DNA from: JOPF133 sp052144935
GTDB taxonomy: Bacteria; Acidobacteriota; Terriglobia; Bryobacterales; Bryobacteraceae
Direction of reading: 5' to 3'
DNA length: 55,587 nucleotides
Assembly (NCBI GenBank): GCA_052144935.1
Contig: JBKQPR010000225.1
Span: 1 to 55,587 of the forward strand
Below the pieces are notes generated by a model that saw only the letters and a list, made by a program, of their open reading frames with translations, searched no databases and had not been told where the DNA came from. This document shows positions 16,784 to 25,079 of the stretch, piece by piece. Positions within the stretch are counted from its first letter, which is position 1; every line of letters starts with the position of its first letter. The translations under genes were made by a program, and so were the position numbers.

Positions 16784-17500
16784 ATGATCGAGTCGTCCGT
16801 ACTTTGGGAAGAAATCGTTCAGCCTGGCGCAAGTTGGTCGCACGTTTTGAAGCGCGGCACCGCCTTGCGCATCACCGATATCGAAGGAGGCGCCAATGTG
16901 GGCGCGCTCTTCTATAACTTCGAATGCCCGGTGGAGCGCTATAACATGCCCGACACGTTAAAGGCGCAGCACATCGCGCGACTTACTAAGGGCTATGTTC
17001 TTTACTCCGACATGGGCCGCATTCTTTGCTCCATCGTGGAGGATACGGTGGGCTGGCACGATCCCCTCGGCGGCTGCTCCAACCGCGCGCTGGCGACCGC
17101 CAAATACGGCGAGGCCCGCTACCAGGAACATCGCAACGAATATCACAAGAACGGCCGCGACAGCTTTCTGGTGGAACTTGGCAAGTGGGGACTTGGCCCG
17201 CGCGAACTCACTGCCAACGTCAACTTCTTCGGCCGCGTGGATGTGGCGGAAGACGGCGCCATGACCTATCACCCGGCTAACTCCACGCCCGGCTCTTACG
17301 TGGAGTTGCGCGCCGAAATGAACACCCTGGCCATTCTCAACACCTGCCAACACCCGCTCGATCCCCATCCGCAATACGCGCCGAAACCGGTCCTGCTTTC
17401 CATCCGCCGCGCCGCGACACCCGGTCCCGACGATCCGTGCCGCGTCTCGCGCCCCGAAAACGGCCGCGGCTTCACCTTAACCGAGCGCTATTTTCTGTGA
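16784..17500 (+). CDS. DUF1989 protein, urea-carboxylase-associated; carboxyguanidine deiminase subunit type
   Basis: A 238-residue member of the DUF1989 / urea-amidolyase-associated family. In guanidine-degrading bacteria a pair of these forms carboxyguanidine deiminase (CgdAB), which converts carboxyguanidine to allophanate. Conserved stretches are ALFYNFECPVERYNMPDTLK, GWHDPLGGCSN and LTANVNFFGRV. Compared with its neighbour, the second cysteine position is changed: the neighbour has HACRASF where this has YHKNGRDSF. This subunit may therefore lack a full metal site. The start is ATG 16784 with GAGGGAG upstream; two GTGs at 16772 and 16775 sit on the ribosome site itself. The second subunit gene follows after 13 bp. 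Confidence 0.85.
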   Translation: MIESSVLWEEIVQPGASWSHVLKRGTALRITDIEGGANVGALFYNFECPVERYNMPDTLKAQHIARLTKGYVLYSDMGRILCSIVEDTVGWHDPLGGCSNRALATAKYGEARYQEHRNEYHKNGRDSFLVELGKWGLGPRELTANVNFFGRVDVAEDGAMTYHPANSTPGSYVELRAEMNTLAILNTCQHPLDPHPQYAPKPVLLSIRRAATPGPDDPCRVSRPENGRGFTLTERYFL

Positions 17501-17513
17501 GGGACATCCGGAA

Positions 17514-18173
17514 ATGAGTGGAATTCACATTGTATTGAGCAGCCTCGACCCGGCCCTCGCGGTGTACAGCGCCGTGATTCCCGCGGGCGAGCCTTGGATC
17601 CACGAAATTCACCAGGGGCAGATCTTCCGCATCGTCGATCTGCACGGTAACCAGGCCGTCGATACGCTTTTTTATAACGCGCACGATTACGCCGATCGCT
17701 ACAGCGCGCAGGACACCATCCGCGCCCAGGCGAATCTCTACCTCACCACCGGCACGCGGCTCATGTCCACCGGCGGCACGGTGCTGCTCACCATCGTGGC
17801 CGACACCTGCGGCCGCCACGACACCCTCGGCGGCGCCTGCTCCAACGAGAGCAACATGGTGCGCTACGCCATCGAGAAGCGCCACATGCACGCCTGCCGC
17901 GCCAGCTTTCTCAAAGCCGTCATCGAGTGGGATCGCGGCATGACCAAACGGGACATCCCGCCCAACATCAATTTCTTCATGAATGTTCCGGTCACGCCGG
18001 AAGGCGGATTGTCCTTCGAGGACGGCATTTCCGATCCCGGCAAGTATGTCGAGATGCGCGCTGAAACAGATGTGCTGGCGCTCATCAGCAACTGCCCGCA
18101 ATTGAACAACCCCTGTAACGCGCACAATCCGACACCGGTGCAGGTGCTCATTTGGGATCCCCAGGGGAGTTGA
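17514..18173 (+). CDS. DUF1989 protein, second urea-carboxylase-associated subunit
   Basis: A 219-residue paralogue of the preceding protein, sharing the fold and the motifs VDTLFYNAHDYADRYSAQDT, RHDTLGGACSN and PPNINFFMNVPV. It keeps an apparent metal-ligand set (Cys in GGACSN, His and Cys in HMHACRASF). It is therefore the likelier catalytic half of a heteromeric carboxyguanidine deiminase. The stop TGA shares its last base with the ATG of the carboxylase gene (TGATG), which points to tight coupling. If the carboxylase uses urea instead of guanidine, the role of these subunits is unclear; their presence is the main argument for guanidine. Confidence 0.87.
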   Translation: MSGIHIVLSSLDPALAVYSAVIPAGEPWIHEIHQGQIFRIVDLHGNQAVDTLFYNAHDYADRYSAQDTIRAQANLYLTTGTRLMSTGGTVLLTIVADTCGRHDTLGGACSNESNMVRYAIEKRHMHACRASFLKAVIEWDRGMTKRDIPPNINFFMNVPVTPEGGLSFEDGISDPGKYVEMRAETDVLALISNCPQLNNPCNAHNPTPVQVLIWDPQGS

Positions 18174-21100
18174 TGTTCCAGAGGGTCCTCATCGCCAACC
18201 GGGGCGCGATTGCCTGCCGCATCATTCGAACGCTGCGCCGCATGGGAGTCGCTCCGGTGGCGGTCTATTCGGAAGCCGATCGCCATTCGCTGCATGTCGC
18301 GCAGGCCGCAGAAGCGGTGCTCCTGGGGCCGGCTCCGGCGGCCGAGAGCTACCTCTCGATCCCCGCGCTGCTCGAAGCCGCGCGCCGCACGGGCGCCGAA
18401 GCCATTCACCCCGGCTACGGATTCCTCAGCGAGAACGCCGTGTTCGCGGAGGCCTGCGCCGCCAACGGAATCGCCTTCATCGGCCCCACGCCCGCACAGA
18501 TGCGCGACTTCGGCCTGAAGCACACGGCGCGGCGGATCGCTGAAGAGAACGGTCTGCCCCTGTTGCCCGGCACCGGCCTGGTGGCGCCGGTGGACGAGGC
18601 TCTCGCCGCGGCCGGCCGCATCGGTTATCCCGTCATGCTCAAGAGCACAGCGGGCGGCGGCGGCATCGGGATGCGCGTGTGCCACAGCGTGGCAAACCTC
18701 GCGGAGGCCTACACCGCGGTAGAGCGGCTCAGCCATGCCAGCTTCGGCGCCGCGGGCATCTACCTGGAAAGGTTCGTGGCCAGGGCGCGCCACATCGAGG
18801 TGCAGATCTTCGGCGACGGGGACGGCGCCGTGCTGGCACTGGGAGAGCGCGACTGCTCCGCCCAGCGCCGCCATCAGAAGGTGATCGAAGAGACTCCCGC
18901 GCCAGGTCTCACGCCGGAGACCCGGGCGCGCTTGCTGGAATCCGCCATTCGCCTGGGGAAGGCCGTGCGCTACCAATCGGCGGGCACGGTCGAATTCATC
19001 TACGATGGCTCGACCGGCGCCTTCTATTTCCTGGAAGTCAACACGCGCCTGCAGGTGGAGCACGGTGTCACCGAAGAGGTGACCGGCGTCGACCTGGTGG
19101 AGTGGATGGTCCGCCAGGCCGCCGGCGAAATGCCCGCGCTGGCCAGCCTGCCGATTGCCGCCGCGGGCTGTTCGATTCAGGCGCGCATCTACGCGGAAGA
19201 TCCCGGCAAGGATTTCCAGCCCAGCTCCGGACGGCTCGTGCACGTGGCGTGGCCCGGTGGGGCGGCGACGGACCGCTCCCTGACGGTGTGCCCCCTGGCC
19301 CCGGCTCTGATGGCCGTACCGAGCCGGGTCCAGAGGGCACACCGTGAGGGAGCGGTCGCCGCGCGCGTGGAGACCTGGGTGGAATCGGGTACGGAAGTCA
19401 CGCCCTACTACGACCCCATGCTGGCCAAGATCATCGTCCGCGCCGATACTCGCGAGGCCGCGCTCGAACGCCTGCGCACGGCCCTGGCCGATTGCCGCCT
19501 GGACGGCATCGAGACCAACCTGGAGTATCTGCGCCAGGTCTGCGCCTCTCCGGCCTTCGCCGAGGGCGGCATCTTCACCGCGTTCCTGCGCGATTTCGAA
19601 TACCGGCGGCACGCCATCGACGTCGTCACCGCGGGAACACAGACCACCATTCAGGATTATCCTGGCCGCATTGGCTACTGGCACGTCGGAGTACCTCCCT
19701 CCGGCCCCATGGATTCGCTCGCCTTCCGCCTGGCCAATCGCCTGGTCGGCAACCCGGAATCGGCGCCGGGCCTGGAGATCACGGTGACCGGTCCCACGCT
19801 GCGGTTCCGCTCGGACACGCTCTTCGCCCTCACGGGAGCGGATTTTGGCGCGCGACTGGGTGGCGCTTCAGTACCGCGCTGGCAATGTGTCTTGGCGAAG
19901 GCGGGGTCGCTCCTGGAATTGGGCGCGGCCGAAGGCGCGGGCACTCGCGGCTACCTGGCCGTGGGCGGCGGATTCGACGCGCCTGCCTACTTGGGCAGCG
20001 CCAGCACATTTATTCTGGGCAGATTTGGCGGATGCTTCGGGCGAGTCCTGCGCCCGGGGGATGTGCTGCCGATCTGCGATGCGCGGCACCAACCGCTCCC
20101 TGACGGTCGCGGCTCCGATCTAGCCTCCACCGACTCGCGTTCCGAGCCGGGCCCAGAGGGCACCCCGTCAGGGAGCGGTTGCGTTCCCACTCCCACCTAC
20201 ACCCACGACTGGGAGATCGCCGTCCTCTATGGCCCCCACGGCGCTCCTGATTTCTTCACTCCCGCCGGCATCGAAACGTTCTTCTGCACCGCCTGGAAAG
20301 TACACCACAATTCCGACCGCACCGGCGTCCGTTTGATCGGCCCCAAACCTGAGTGGGCGCGCCCGGATGGCGGCGAGGCCGGCCTGCACCCCTCCAACAT
20401 CCACGACAACGCCTACGCGGTGGGCACCGTCGACTTCACCGGCGACATGCCCGTCATCCTGGGTCCCGATGGTCCGAGCCTGGGCGGCTTCGTGTGCCCG
20501 GCCACCATCATCGATGCCGAGCTTTGGAAGATCGGCCAACTCAAGCCCGGCGACCTGGTGCGCTTCCGCGCGGTCTCGATCGAGCAGGCGCGCGACATGC
20601 AATCGGCTCTCGACACGGCGATCGCATCGCTAGCCAGCCCCTTACCCCGGTTACCGCAAACGCCGCAACGCGAAGACCCAATCCTTCTCTCTCGACCCGC
20701 TGTCGTCTGCCGCGCCGATGGCGATCAATGTCTCCTGCTCGAATACGGACCCAACGTCCTCGATCTCAACCTGCGCTTCCGCGTTCACGCGCTCGAAAGC
20801 CAACTGCGCGCGCTGGCCCTGCCGGGCATTCTCGACATCACCCCCGGCGTCCGGTCGCTGCACATTCACTACGACGCCCGCAAGCTCGCCCGCGCGGCGC
20901 TCATCGACGCGCTCGACCGCTGCGAGACCCGCATCCCCGATTTGGACGACCTCGTAGTGCCCTCGCGGATCGTGCACCTCCCACTCTCGTGGGACGACCC
21001 GGCCACGCGTTTGGCTATTCAAAAATACACGCAATCGGTGCGCCCCGACGCTCCCTGGTGCCCCAGCAACATCGAGTTCATCCGCCGCATCAACGGGCTC

Positions 21101-21940
21101 CGCTCCGTGGACGAAGTGCAGCGCATCGTCTTCTCGGCGAATTACCTCGTGCTTGGCTTGGGCGATGTGTACCTCGGCGCGCCCGTAGCCACCCCCACCG
21201 ATCCCCGCCACCGCCTGGTGACCACCAAGTACAATCCGGCGCGCACCTGGACGCCCGAAAATGCCGTGGGGATCGGCGGCGCCTATCTATGCGTCTACGG
21301 CATGGAGGGACCCGGCGGATACCAGTTCGTGGGCCGCACGGTGCAGATGTGGAATACGTTTCGCTCCACGCGCGAATTCGAGCCCGGCACGCCATGGCTG
21401 CTGCGATTCTTCGATCAGATCCGCTTCTATCCCGTCTCCGCCGGCGAGCTGCTGGAAATTCGCGATGCCTTCCCGCACGGCCGTTACCCGCTGCGCATCG
21501 AGAGCCAGGATTTCCGGCTGGCGGATTATCATGCCTTCCTGCGCTCCATCCAGCACGAGTCCGCGGAGTTCAAACGGCGGCAGCACGATGCGTTTGTCGA
21601 AGAACGCGAGCGCTGGGCAGGGGTGCCCTTTGGGCCCGGCGCCGACCAGCTCCGGGCACCCCCGCCCGACGCCGCGCCCGCCCCATCCGCCGTGGATGGC
21701 GTGCCAGAGGGTTGCCGGCCAGTCTGCTCGCCGGTCGCGGCCAACGTGTGGAACATCGCGGTCGCGACTGGGCAGCGCGTGGAGGCCGGGCAAAGGTTGG
21801 TGATATTGGAAGCCATGAAAATGGAAATTGCCGTGGCGGCCCCGTTTCCCGGAATTATTGAAACGCTCAACTGCGCGCCGGGCAACCTGGTGGCGGCCGG
21901 ACAACACTTGGTAACCCTGCGTCGGGAGGCGACGGCATGA
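18173..21940 (+). CDS. Biotin-dependent guanidine/urea carboxylase with in-frame palindromic inserts
   Basis: A 1255-residue single-chain enzyme that uses ATP and bicarbonate to carboxylate guanidine (to carboxyguanidine) or urea (to allophanate). The biotin carboxylase domain covers about 1-455 (ATP-grasp loop STAGGGGIGMR; KVIEETPAP; EVNTRLQVEHGVTEEV). The carboxyltransferase made of AHS2/KipA- and AHS1/KipI-like parts spans about 480-1130. The biotinyl domain is C-terminal, with Lys1216 in EAMKMEI. Two stretches do not belong to the family. Residues about 367-395 replace a tight loop before RVETWVESGTEVTPYYDP. Residues about 640-669 (LPDGRGSDLA, SEPGPEGTPSGSG) lie in the carboxyltransferase part. 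Both are translated copies of palindromic repeat B. A third Pro/Gly-rich linker (about 1149-1175) precedes the biotinyl domain. Flanking deiminase genes favour guanidine as substrate. Confidence 0.9.
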   Translation: MFQRVLIANRGAIACRIIRTLRRMGVAPVAVYSEADRHSLHVAQAAEAVLLGPAPAAESYLSIPALLEAARRTGAEAIHPGYGFLSENAVFAEACAANGIAFIGPTPAQMRDFGLKHTARRIAEENGLPLLPGTGLVAPVDEALAAAGRIGYPVMLKSTAGGGGIGMRVCHSVANLAEAYTAVERLSHASFGAAGIYLERFVARARHIEVQIFGDGDGAVLALGERDCSAQRRHQKVIEETPAPGLTPETRARLLESAIRLGKAVRYQSAGTVEFIYDGSTGAFYFLEVNTRLQVEHGVTEEVTGVDLVEWMVRQAAGEMPALASLPIAAAGCSIQARIYAEDPGKDFQPSSGRLVHVAWPGGAATDRSLTVCPLAPALMAVPSRVQRAHREGAVAARVETWVESGTEVTPYYDPMLAKIIVRADTREAALERLRTALADCRLDGIETNLEYLRQVCASPAFAEGGIFTAFLRDFEYRRHAIDVVTAGTQTTIQDYPGRIGYWHVGVPPSGPMDSLAFRLANRLVGNPESAPGLEITVTGPTLRFRSDTLFALTGADFGARLGGASVPRWQCVLAKAGSLLELGAAEGAGTRGYLAVGGGFDAPAYLGSASTFILGRFGGCFGRVLRPGDVLPICDARHQPLPDGRGSDLASTDSRSEPGPEGTPSGSGCVPTPTYTHDWEIAVLYGPHGAPDFFTPAGIETFFCTAWKVHHNSDRTGVRLIGPKPEWARPDGGEAGLHPSNIHDNAYAVGTVDFTGDMPVILGPDGPSLGGFVCPATIIDAELWKIGQLKPGDLVRFRAVSIEQARDMQSALDTAIASLASPLPRLPQTPQREDPILLSRPAVVCRADGDQCLLLEYGPNVLDLNLRFRVHALESQLRALALPGILDITPGVRSLHIHYDARKLARAALIDALDRCETRIPDLDDLVVPSRIVHLPLSWDDPATRLAIQKYTQSVRPDAPWCPSNIEFIRRINGLRSVDEVQRIVFSANYLVLGLGDVYLGAPVATPTDPRHRLVTTKYNPARTWTPENAVGIGGAYLCVYGMEGPGGYQFVGRTVQMWNTFRSTREFEPGTPWLLRFFDQIRFYPVSAGELLEIRDAFPHGRYPLRIESQDFRLADYHAFLRSIQHESAEFKRRQHDAFVEERERWAGVPFGPGADQLRAPPPDAAPAPSAVDGVPEGCRPVCSPVAANVWNIAVATGQRVEAGQRLVILEAMKMEIAVAAPFPGIIETLNCAPGNLVAAGQHLVTLRREATA
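19271..19357. repeat. Palindromic repeat family B, 87 bp, in frame inside the carboxylase gene
   Basis: Arms GACCGCTCCCTGACGG and CCGTGAGGGAGCGGTC with inner arms around GCCCC..GGCTC / GAGCCGGG. The length is a multiple of three, and the element adds 29 residues (beginning DRSLTVCPLAP) to a surface-loop position of the biotin carboxylase domain. No stop codon occurs in this frame. Confidence 0.88.
20091..20180. repeat. Palindromic repeat family B, 90 bp, second copy in the carboxylase gene
   Basis: Arms AACCGCTCCCTGACGG and GTCAGGGAGCGGTT, inner GAGCCGGGCCCAGAGGGC. It adds 30 codons but is read in a different frame from the first copy, giving LPDGRGSDLA...SEPGPEGTPSGSG. One element thus supplies two unrelated peptide sequences in one protein. 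Confidence 0.88.
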
Positions 21941-23760
21941 AGGCGACTGCGCCCCTCAATTTAGGCTCTCTGCGCGAACTGTATCGCACGGGAGCCGCTC
22001 GGCCCTCCGATGTGGTGGCCCAGATCTACGAGTCCATCTCCCGTGAGCCGCTCGAGCCGGTATGGATCTCCTTGGTGCCGCGCGAAGGGGCCCTGGCCAA
22101 GGCACGGTCTCTGGAGAAAGATCCGTTGGCCCCCGCCAAACCGCTTTACGGCGTGCCGTTCGCCATCAAAGACAACATCGACCTGGCGGGCCTGCCCACC
22201 ACCGCCGGCTGTCCGGCTTATTCCTACATGCCCGCTGGGAGCGCCACGGTGGTGCAATCGCTGATCGACGCCGGCGCCATTCCGATCGGCAAAACGAATT
22301 TGGATCAGTTCGCCACCGGGCTGGTCGGCATGCGCTCTCCGTATGGCGCCTGCTCCAGCGTCTTCGACCAGCGCTACATCTCGGGCGGCTCCAGCGCCGG
22401 ATCGGCCGTAGCCGTGGCCAGGCGGCTGGCCAGTTTCGCCCTGGGAACGGACACGGCGGGATCGGGGCGCGTTCCGGCAGCCTTCAATGGTCTGATTGGC
22501 CTGAAGCCCACCCGCGGTCTCCTCAGTACGCTCGGCGTGGTGCCCGCGTGCCGCACGCTCGATTGCGTTTCGATTCTCGCGCAGACCTGTCACGACGCCC
22601 ACACGGTATTACAGGCAGCGCGCGGCTTCGATCCGCTGGATCCCTATTCCCGCGCACCCCAAACTGGGCAGGATGCCGCCCCCTGGCTTTGCAGCACGCT
22701 GGGCGGCACGCTCGGCGGACCCTTTCGCGTGGGAGTCCCTATGGGCAACCAACTGGAGTTTTTCGGCGACGAAGAAGCCGCTGCCCTGTACACGCAAGCC
22801 GTGGATACACTGGAGGCCATCGGCGGCCAGAAAGTGGAGATCGATTTCTCCATCTTCCGCGCCGCGGCCGACCTGTTGTACTCCGGCCCGTGGGTTGCGG
22901 AGCGACTGGCCGCCCTGCTGCCCTTCGTGGAATCGCATGCCGCCGACATGAACCCGGTGGTCCGCGAGATCGTCTCGGGAGCCCGCAAGTACAGTGCCGT
23001 GGAGGCATTCCAAGCCGAGTACCGACTGCGCGATTTGCGGCGCGCCTCGGAAGGCGAATGGGAAAGAATGGATGTGTTGATGCTGCCCACCACCGGCACC
23101 ATCTACACCCACGAAGCGGTGGCCGCCGACCCCATCCGCACGAATACCAACCTGGGCTACTACACGAATTTTGTCAACCTGCTGGACCTGGCGGCGGTGG
23201 CCGTCCCGGCCGGTTTCCGCTCCACCGGGCTGCCGTTCGGGGTCTCGTTCATGGGCCCCGCGTTCACCGACGAGGCTCTGCTGGCGGTGGCCGATCGGTT
23301 CCACCGCGCACAGACCAGCGTCCCAGGGTTACCTGTGGAGTTGGAAGTCACGCCGCCAGGTTGCGTCGTGCTCGCCGTGGTGGGGGCCCACCTCACCGGC
23401 CAACCCCTGAACTGGCAGCTCAGCGATCGCGGCGCACGCCGCATTCGATCCTGCCGCACCGCCGCGGGCTACCGCCTTTATAAACTGGAGGGAACCGTGC
23501 CGCCGAAACCCGGACTGGTGCGCGACCCGGAATTCGCCGGTCCCGGAATCGAAGTGGAAGTTTGGGCCATCCCCGAGGATCGCTTCGGAGGATTCGTTGC
23601 CGATGTGCCGGCGCCGCTGGGAATCGGCAAGGCCACGCTCGAGGATGGCGAGATCGTCAGTTGCTTCATTTGCGAACCGTTTGCGGTGCCCGGCGCGGCC
23701 GAGATCACCCGCTTCGGAGGGTGGCGCAACTATATGGCGCAACCCGCGTCGGTTCGATAG
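21937..23760 (+). CDS. atzF: Allophanate hydrolase
   Basis: A 607-residue protein, the usual length for AtzF-type enzymes, which split allophanate into ammonia and CO2. The N-terminal amidase-signature domain has the Ser-cisSer-Lys triad: Lys78 in AIKDNIDLAG, Ser152 in SGGSSAGSA, and the nucleophile Ser176 in GTDTAGSGRVP. The C-terminal domain (about 440-607; VGAHLTGQPLNWQL, RFGGWRNY) is the allophanate-hydrolase-specific part that completes decarboxylation. The ATG overlaps the carboxylase stop by 4 bp (ATGA). It completes the route guanidine to carboxyguanidine to allophanate to ammonia. A family-A hairpin follows 10 bp after the stop. Confidence 0.93.
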   Translation: MKATAPLNLGSLRELYRTGAARPSDVVAQIYESISREPLEPVWISLVPREGALAKARSLEKDPLAPAKPLYGVPFAIKDNIDLAGLPTTAGCPAYSYMPAGSATVVQSLIDAGAIPIGKTNLDQFATGLVGMRSPYGACSSVFDQRYISGGSSAGSAVAVARRLASFALGTDTAGSGRVPAAFNGLIGLKPTRGLLSTLGVVPACRTLDCVSILAQTCHDAHTVLQAARGFDPLDPYSRAPQTGQDAAPWLCSTLGGTLGGPFRVGVPMGNQLEFFGDEEAAALYTQAVDTLEAIGGQKVEIDFSIFRAAADLLYSGPWVAERLAALLPFVESHAADMNPVVREIVSGARKYSAVEAFQAEYRLRDLRRASEGEWERMDVLMLPTTGTIYTHEAVAADPIRTNTNLGYYTNFVNLLDLAAVAVPAGFRSTGLPFGVSFMGPAFTDEALLAVADRFHRAQTSVPGLPVELEVTPPGCVVLAVVGAHLTGQPLNWQLSDRGARRIRSCRTAAGYRLYKLEGTVPPKPGLVRDPEFAGPGIEVEVWAIPEDRFGGFVADVPAPLGIGKATLEDGEIVSCFICEPFAVPGAAEITRFGGWRNYMAQPASVR

Positions 23761-23769
23761 CGCCGTTTG

Positions 23770-23792
23770 GTGGGACAGGCGATTCGCCTGTC
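23770..23792. repeat. Palindromic repeat family A, short single arm
   Basis: GTGGGACAGGCGATTCGCCT followed by GTC: an 8-bp perfect stem (GACAGGCG/CGCCTGTC) with a 3-base loop, placed between the allophanate hydrolase and the transporter genes. It could attenuate transcription or protect the upstream mRNA end. Confidence 0.75.
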
Positions 23793-23878
23793 TGCGGCCC
23801 AGGTAGGCCGCCGTGGTAGAATTTGAAGAACTTAGCCGGCCACGTCGCCACCTTGGTTCTGCACGTAAGGGAACGACG

Positions 23879-24937
23879 ATGCTGCGCACCTTATTGGCCT
23901 TCCTCATCCTATCGATTTCTGCATTTGGCCAGAAGCCTTCCTTCACCGTGGGCTGGTCGATCTACGCCGGCTGGACTCCGTATTACTACATGAACAAAGC
24001 CGGCATCCTGCGCAAGTGGGCCGACAAGTACGGCATCGCCATCAAGGTGCAGCGCTTCGATTACGCCCCCTCGCTGGACGCTTTTGTAGCCCGCAACATC
24101 GACGCCTGCGCCATGACCAACATGGAAGCGCTCGATATGCCGGCGGCCTCCGGCGTGCCTACCACGGTGGTGCTGATCGGCGATTACTCGAACGGCAACG
24201 ATGCCGTGCTGGTGCGCGGCGGGTTGCAATTGAAAGACCTGGCGGGCAAAAAGATGCTGCTGGTGCAGAAGACCGTTTCCGAGTACCTGTTCGACCGCGC
24301 CATGACCATCAACGGCCTGCGCGATCAGATCAAACGCGTGCGACTGATCAACACCTCCGATTCGGATATTGCCACCGCCTTCCTGGGCGATACCAGCGCC
24401 AACGCCGTGGTCACCTGGAAGCCCATGGTGTCGCAGATCGTCAAGCAAAAGGGCATCACGTCGCTCTTCAATTCGTCGCAGATCCCGGGCGAGATTCTGG
24501 ACCTGACGGTGGTGCGCACCGACGTGTTGAACCGCCCCGATGGCGCGGGCCAAAAGTTTGCCAAGGCTCTCTCTGGTGCGTGGTACGAGATGCTGGCCAT
24601 GATGTCGGCCAAGGGACCCGCCGGCGACAAAGTGCTGGCCGCCATCGCCGAAGGGTCGCAGGACACGCTGGAGTCTTACAAGGAACAGCTCAGTACCACA
24701 AAAATGTTTTACACGCCGCAGTCGGCTGCCGATTTCGGCGGTTCGCCCGATCTGAAACAGAAGATGGCGCTGGTGCGGCAGTTCTGCTTCGACCACGGCC
24801 TGCTGGGCGCCAACACCAAATCAGTGGATGAGGTGGCTATCCGTTATCCGGACAGCTCGGTGCAGGGAAAGGCCGATCGCGTGCGACTGGTCTTCGACCT
24901 GAGTTATATGCAAATGGCCGCGCAGGGGAAGTTATGA
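23879..24937 (+). CDS. ABC transporter substrate-binding protein, urea-carboxylase-region type
   Basis: A 352-residue periplasmic binding protein of the NMT1/TauA-like fold. The signal peptide is MLRTLLAFLILSISAFG. The mature part begins FTVGWSIYAGWTPYYY, as in the ABC_peri_uca group (TIGR03427) found beside urea/guanidine carboxylases. It should capture guanidine (or urea) and pass it to the permease. The start is the ATG giving MLRTLL; a longer frame lacks a proper signal peptide. A 116-bp copy of repeat family B separates it from the permease gene. Confidence 0.88.
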   Translation: MLRTLLAFLILSISAFGQKPSFTVGWSIYAGWTPYYYMNKAGILRKWADKYGIAIKVQRFDYAPSLDAFVARNIDACAMTNMEALDMPAASGVPTTVVLIGDYSNGNDAVLVRGGLQLKDLAGKKMLLVQKTVSEYLFDRAMTINGLRDQIKRVRLINTSDSDIATAFLGDTSANAVVTWKPMVSQIVKQKGITSLFNSSQIPGEILDLTVVRTDVLNRPDGAGQKFAKALSGAWYEMLAMMSAKGPAGDKVLAAIAEGSQDTLESYKEQLSTTKMFYTPQSAADFGGSPDLKQKMALVRQFCFDHGLLGANTKSVDEVAIRYPDSSVQGKADRVRLVFDLSYMQMAAQGKL

Positions 24938-24950
24938 AAGTGACGATACA

Positions 24951-25066
24951 ACCGCTCCCTGACGGGGTGCCCGCTGGGCCCGGCTCGGCGACTTACGGAG
25001 CCTCGCGCGTAAGCACAACTTTCCGAGCCGTGACGGCCTACAGAGCTGCGACCGTAAGGGAGCGGT
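24951..25066. repeat. Palindromic repeat family B between transporter genes
   Basis: Outer arms ACCGCTCCCTGACGG and CCGTAAGGGAGCGGT. The interior has GGTGCCCGCTGGGCCCGGCTC, longer and more diverged than the intragenic copies. It starts 13 bp after the binding-protein stop and ends 13 bp before the permease ATG, so it fills nearly the whole gap and would fold as a long hairpin in the operon mRNA. Confidence 0.85.
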
Positions 25067-25079
25067 CATAGAGAACCTT

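Noticed and set aside
16440..16784. Guanidine-I riboswitch expected before the operon
   Set aside because: I could not find the conserved segments of the motif by eye; not claimed.
16494..16832. 112-codon minus-strand frame before the guanidine operon
   Set aside because: Arg/Ala-rich, no motif, overlaps the tandem repeats and the start of the DUF1989 gene.
21620..21720. Third family-B insertion in the carboxylase, before the biotinyl domain
   Set aside because: Only the GGTGCCCTTTGGGCCCGG core is present and the arms are not convincing; Pro/Gly linkers are normal there, so not listed as a repeat.
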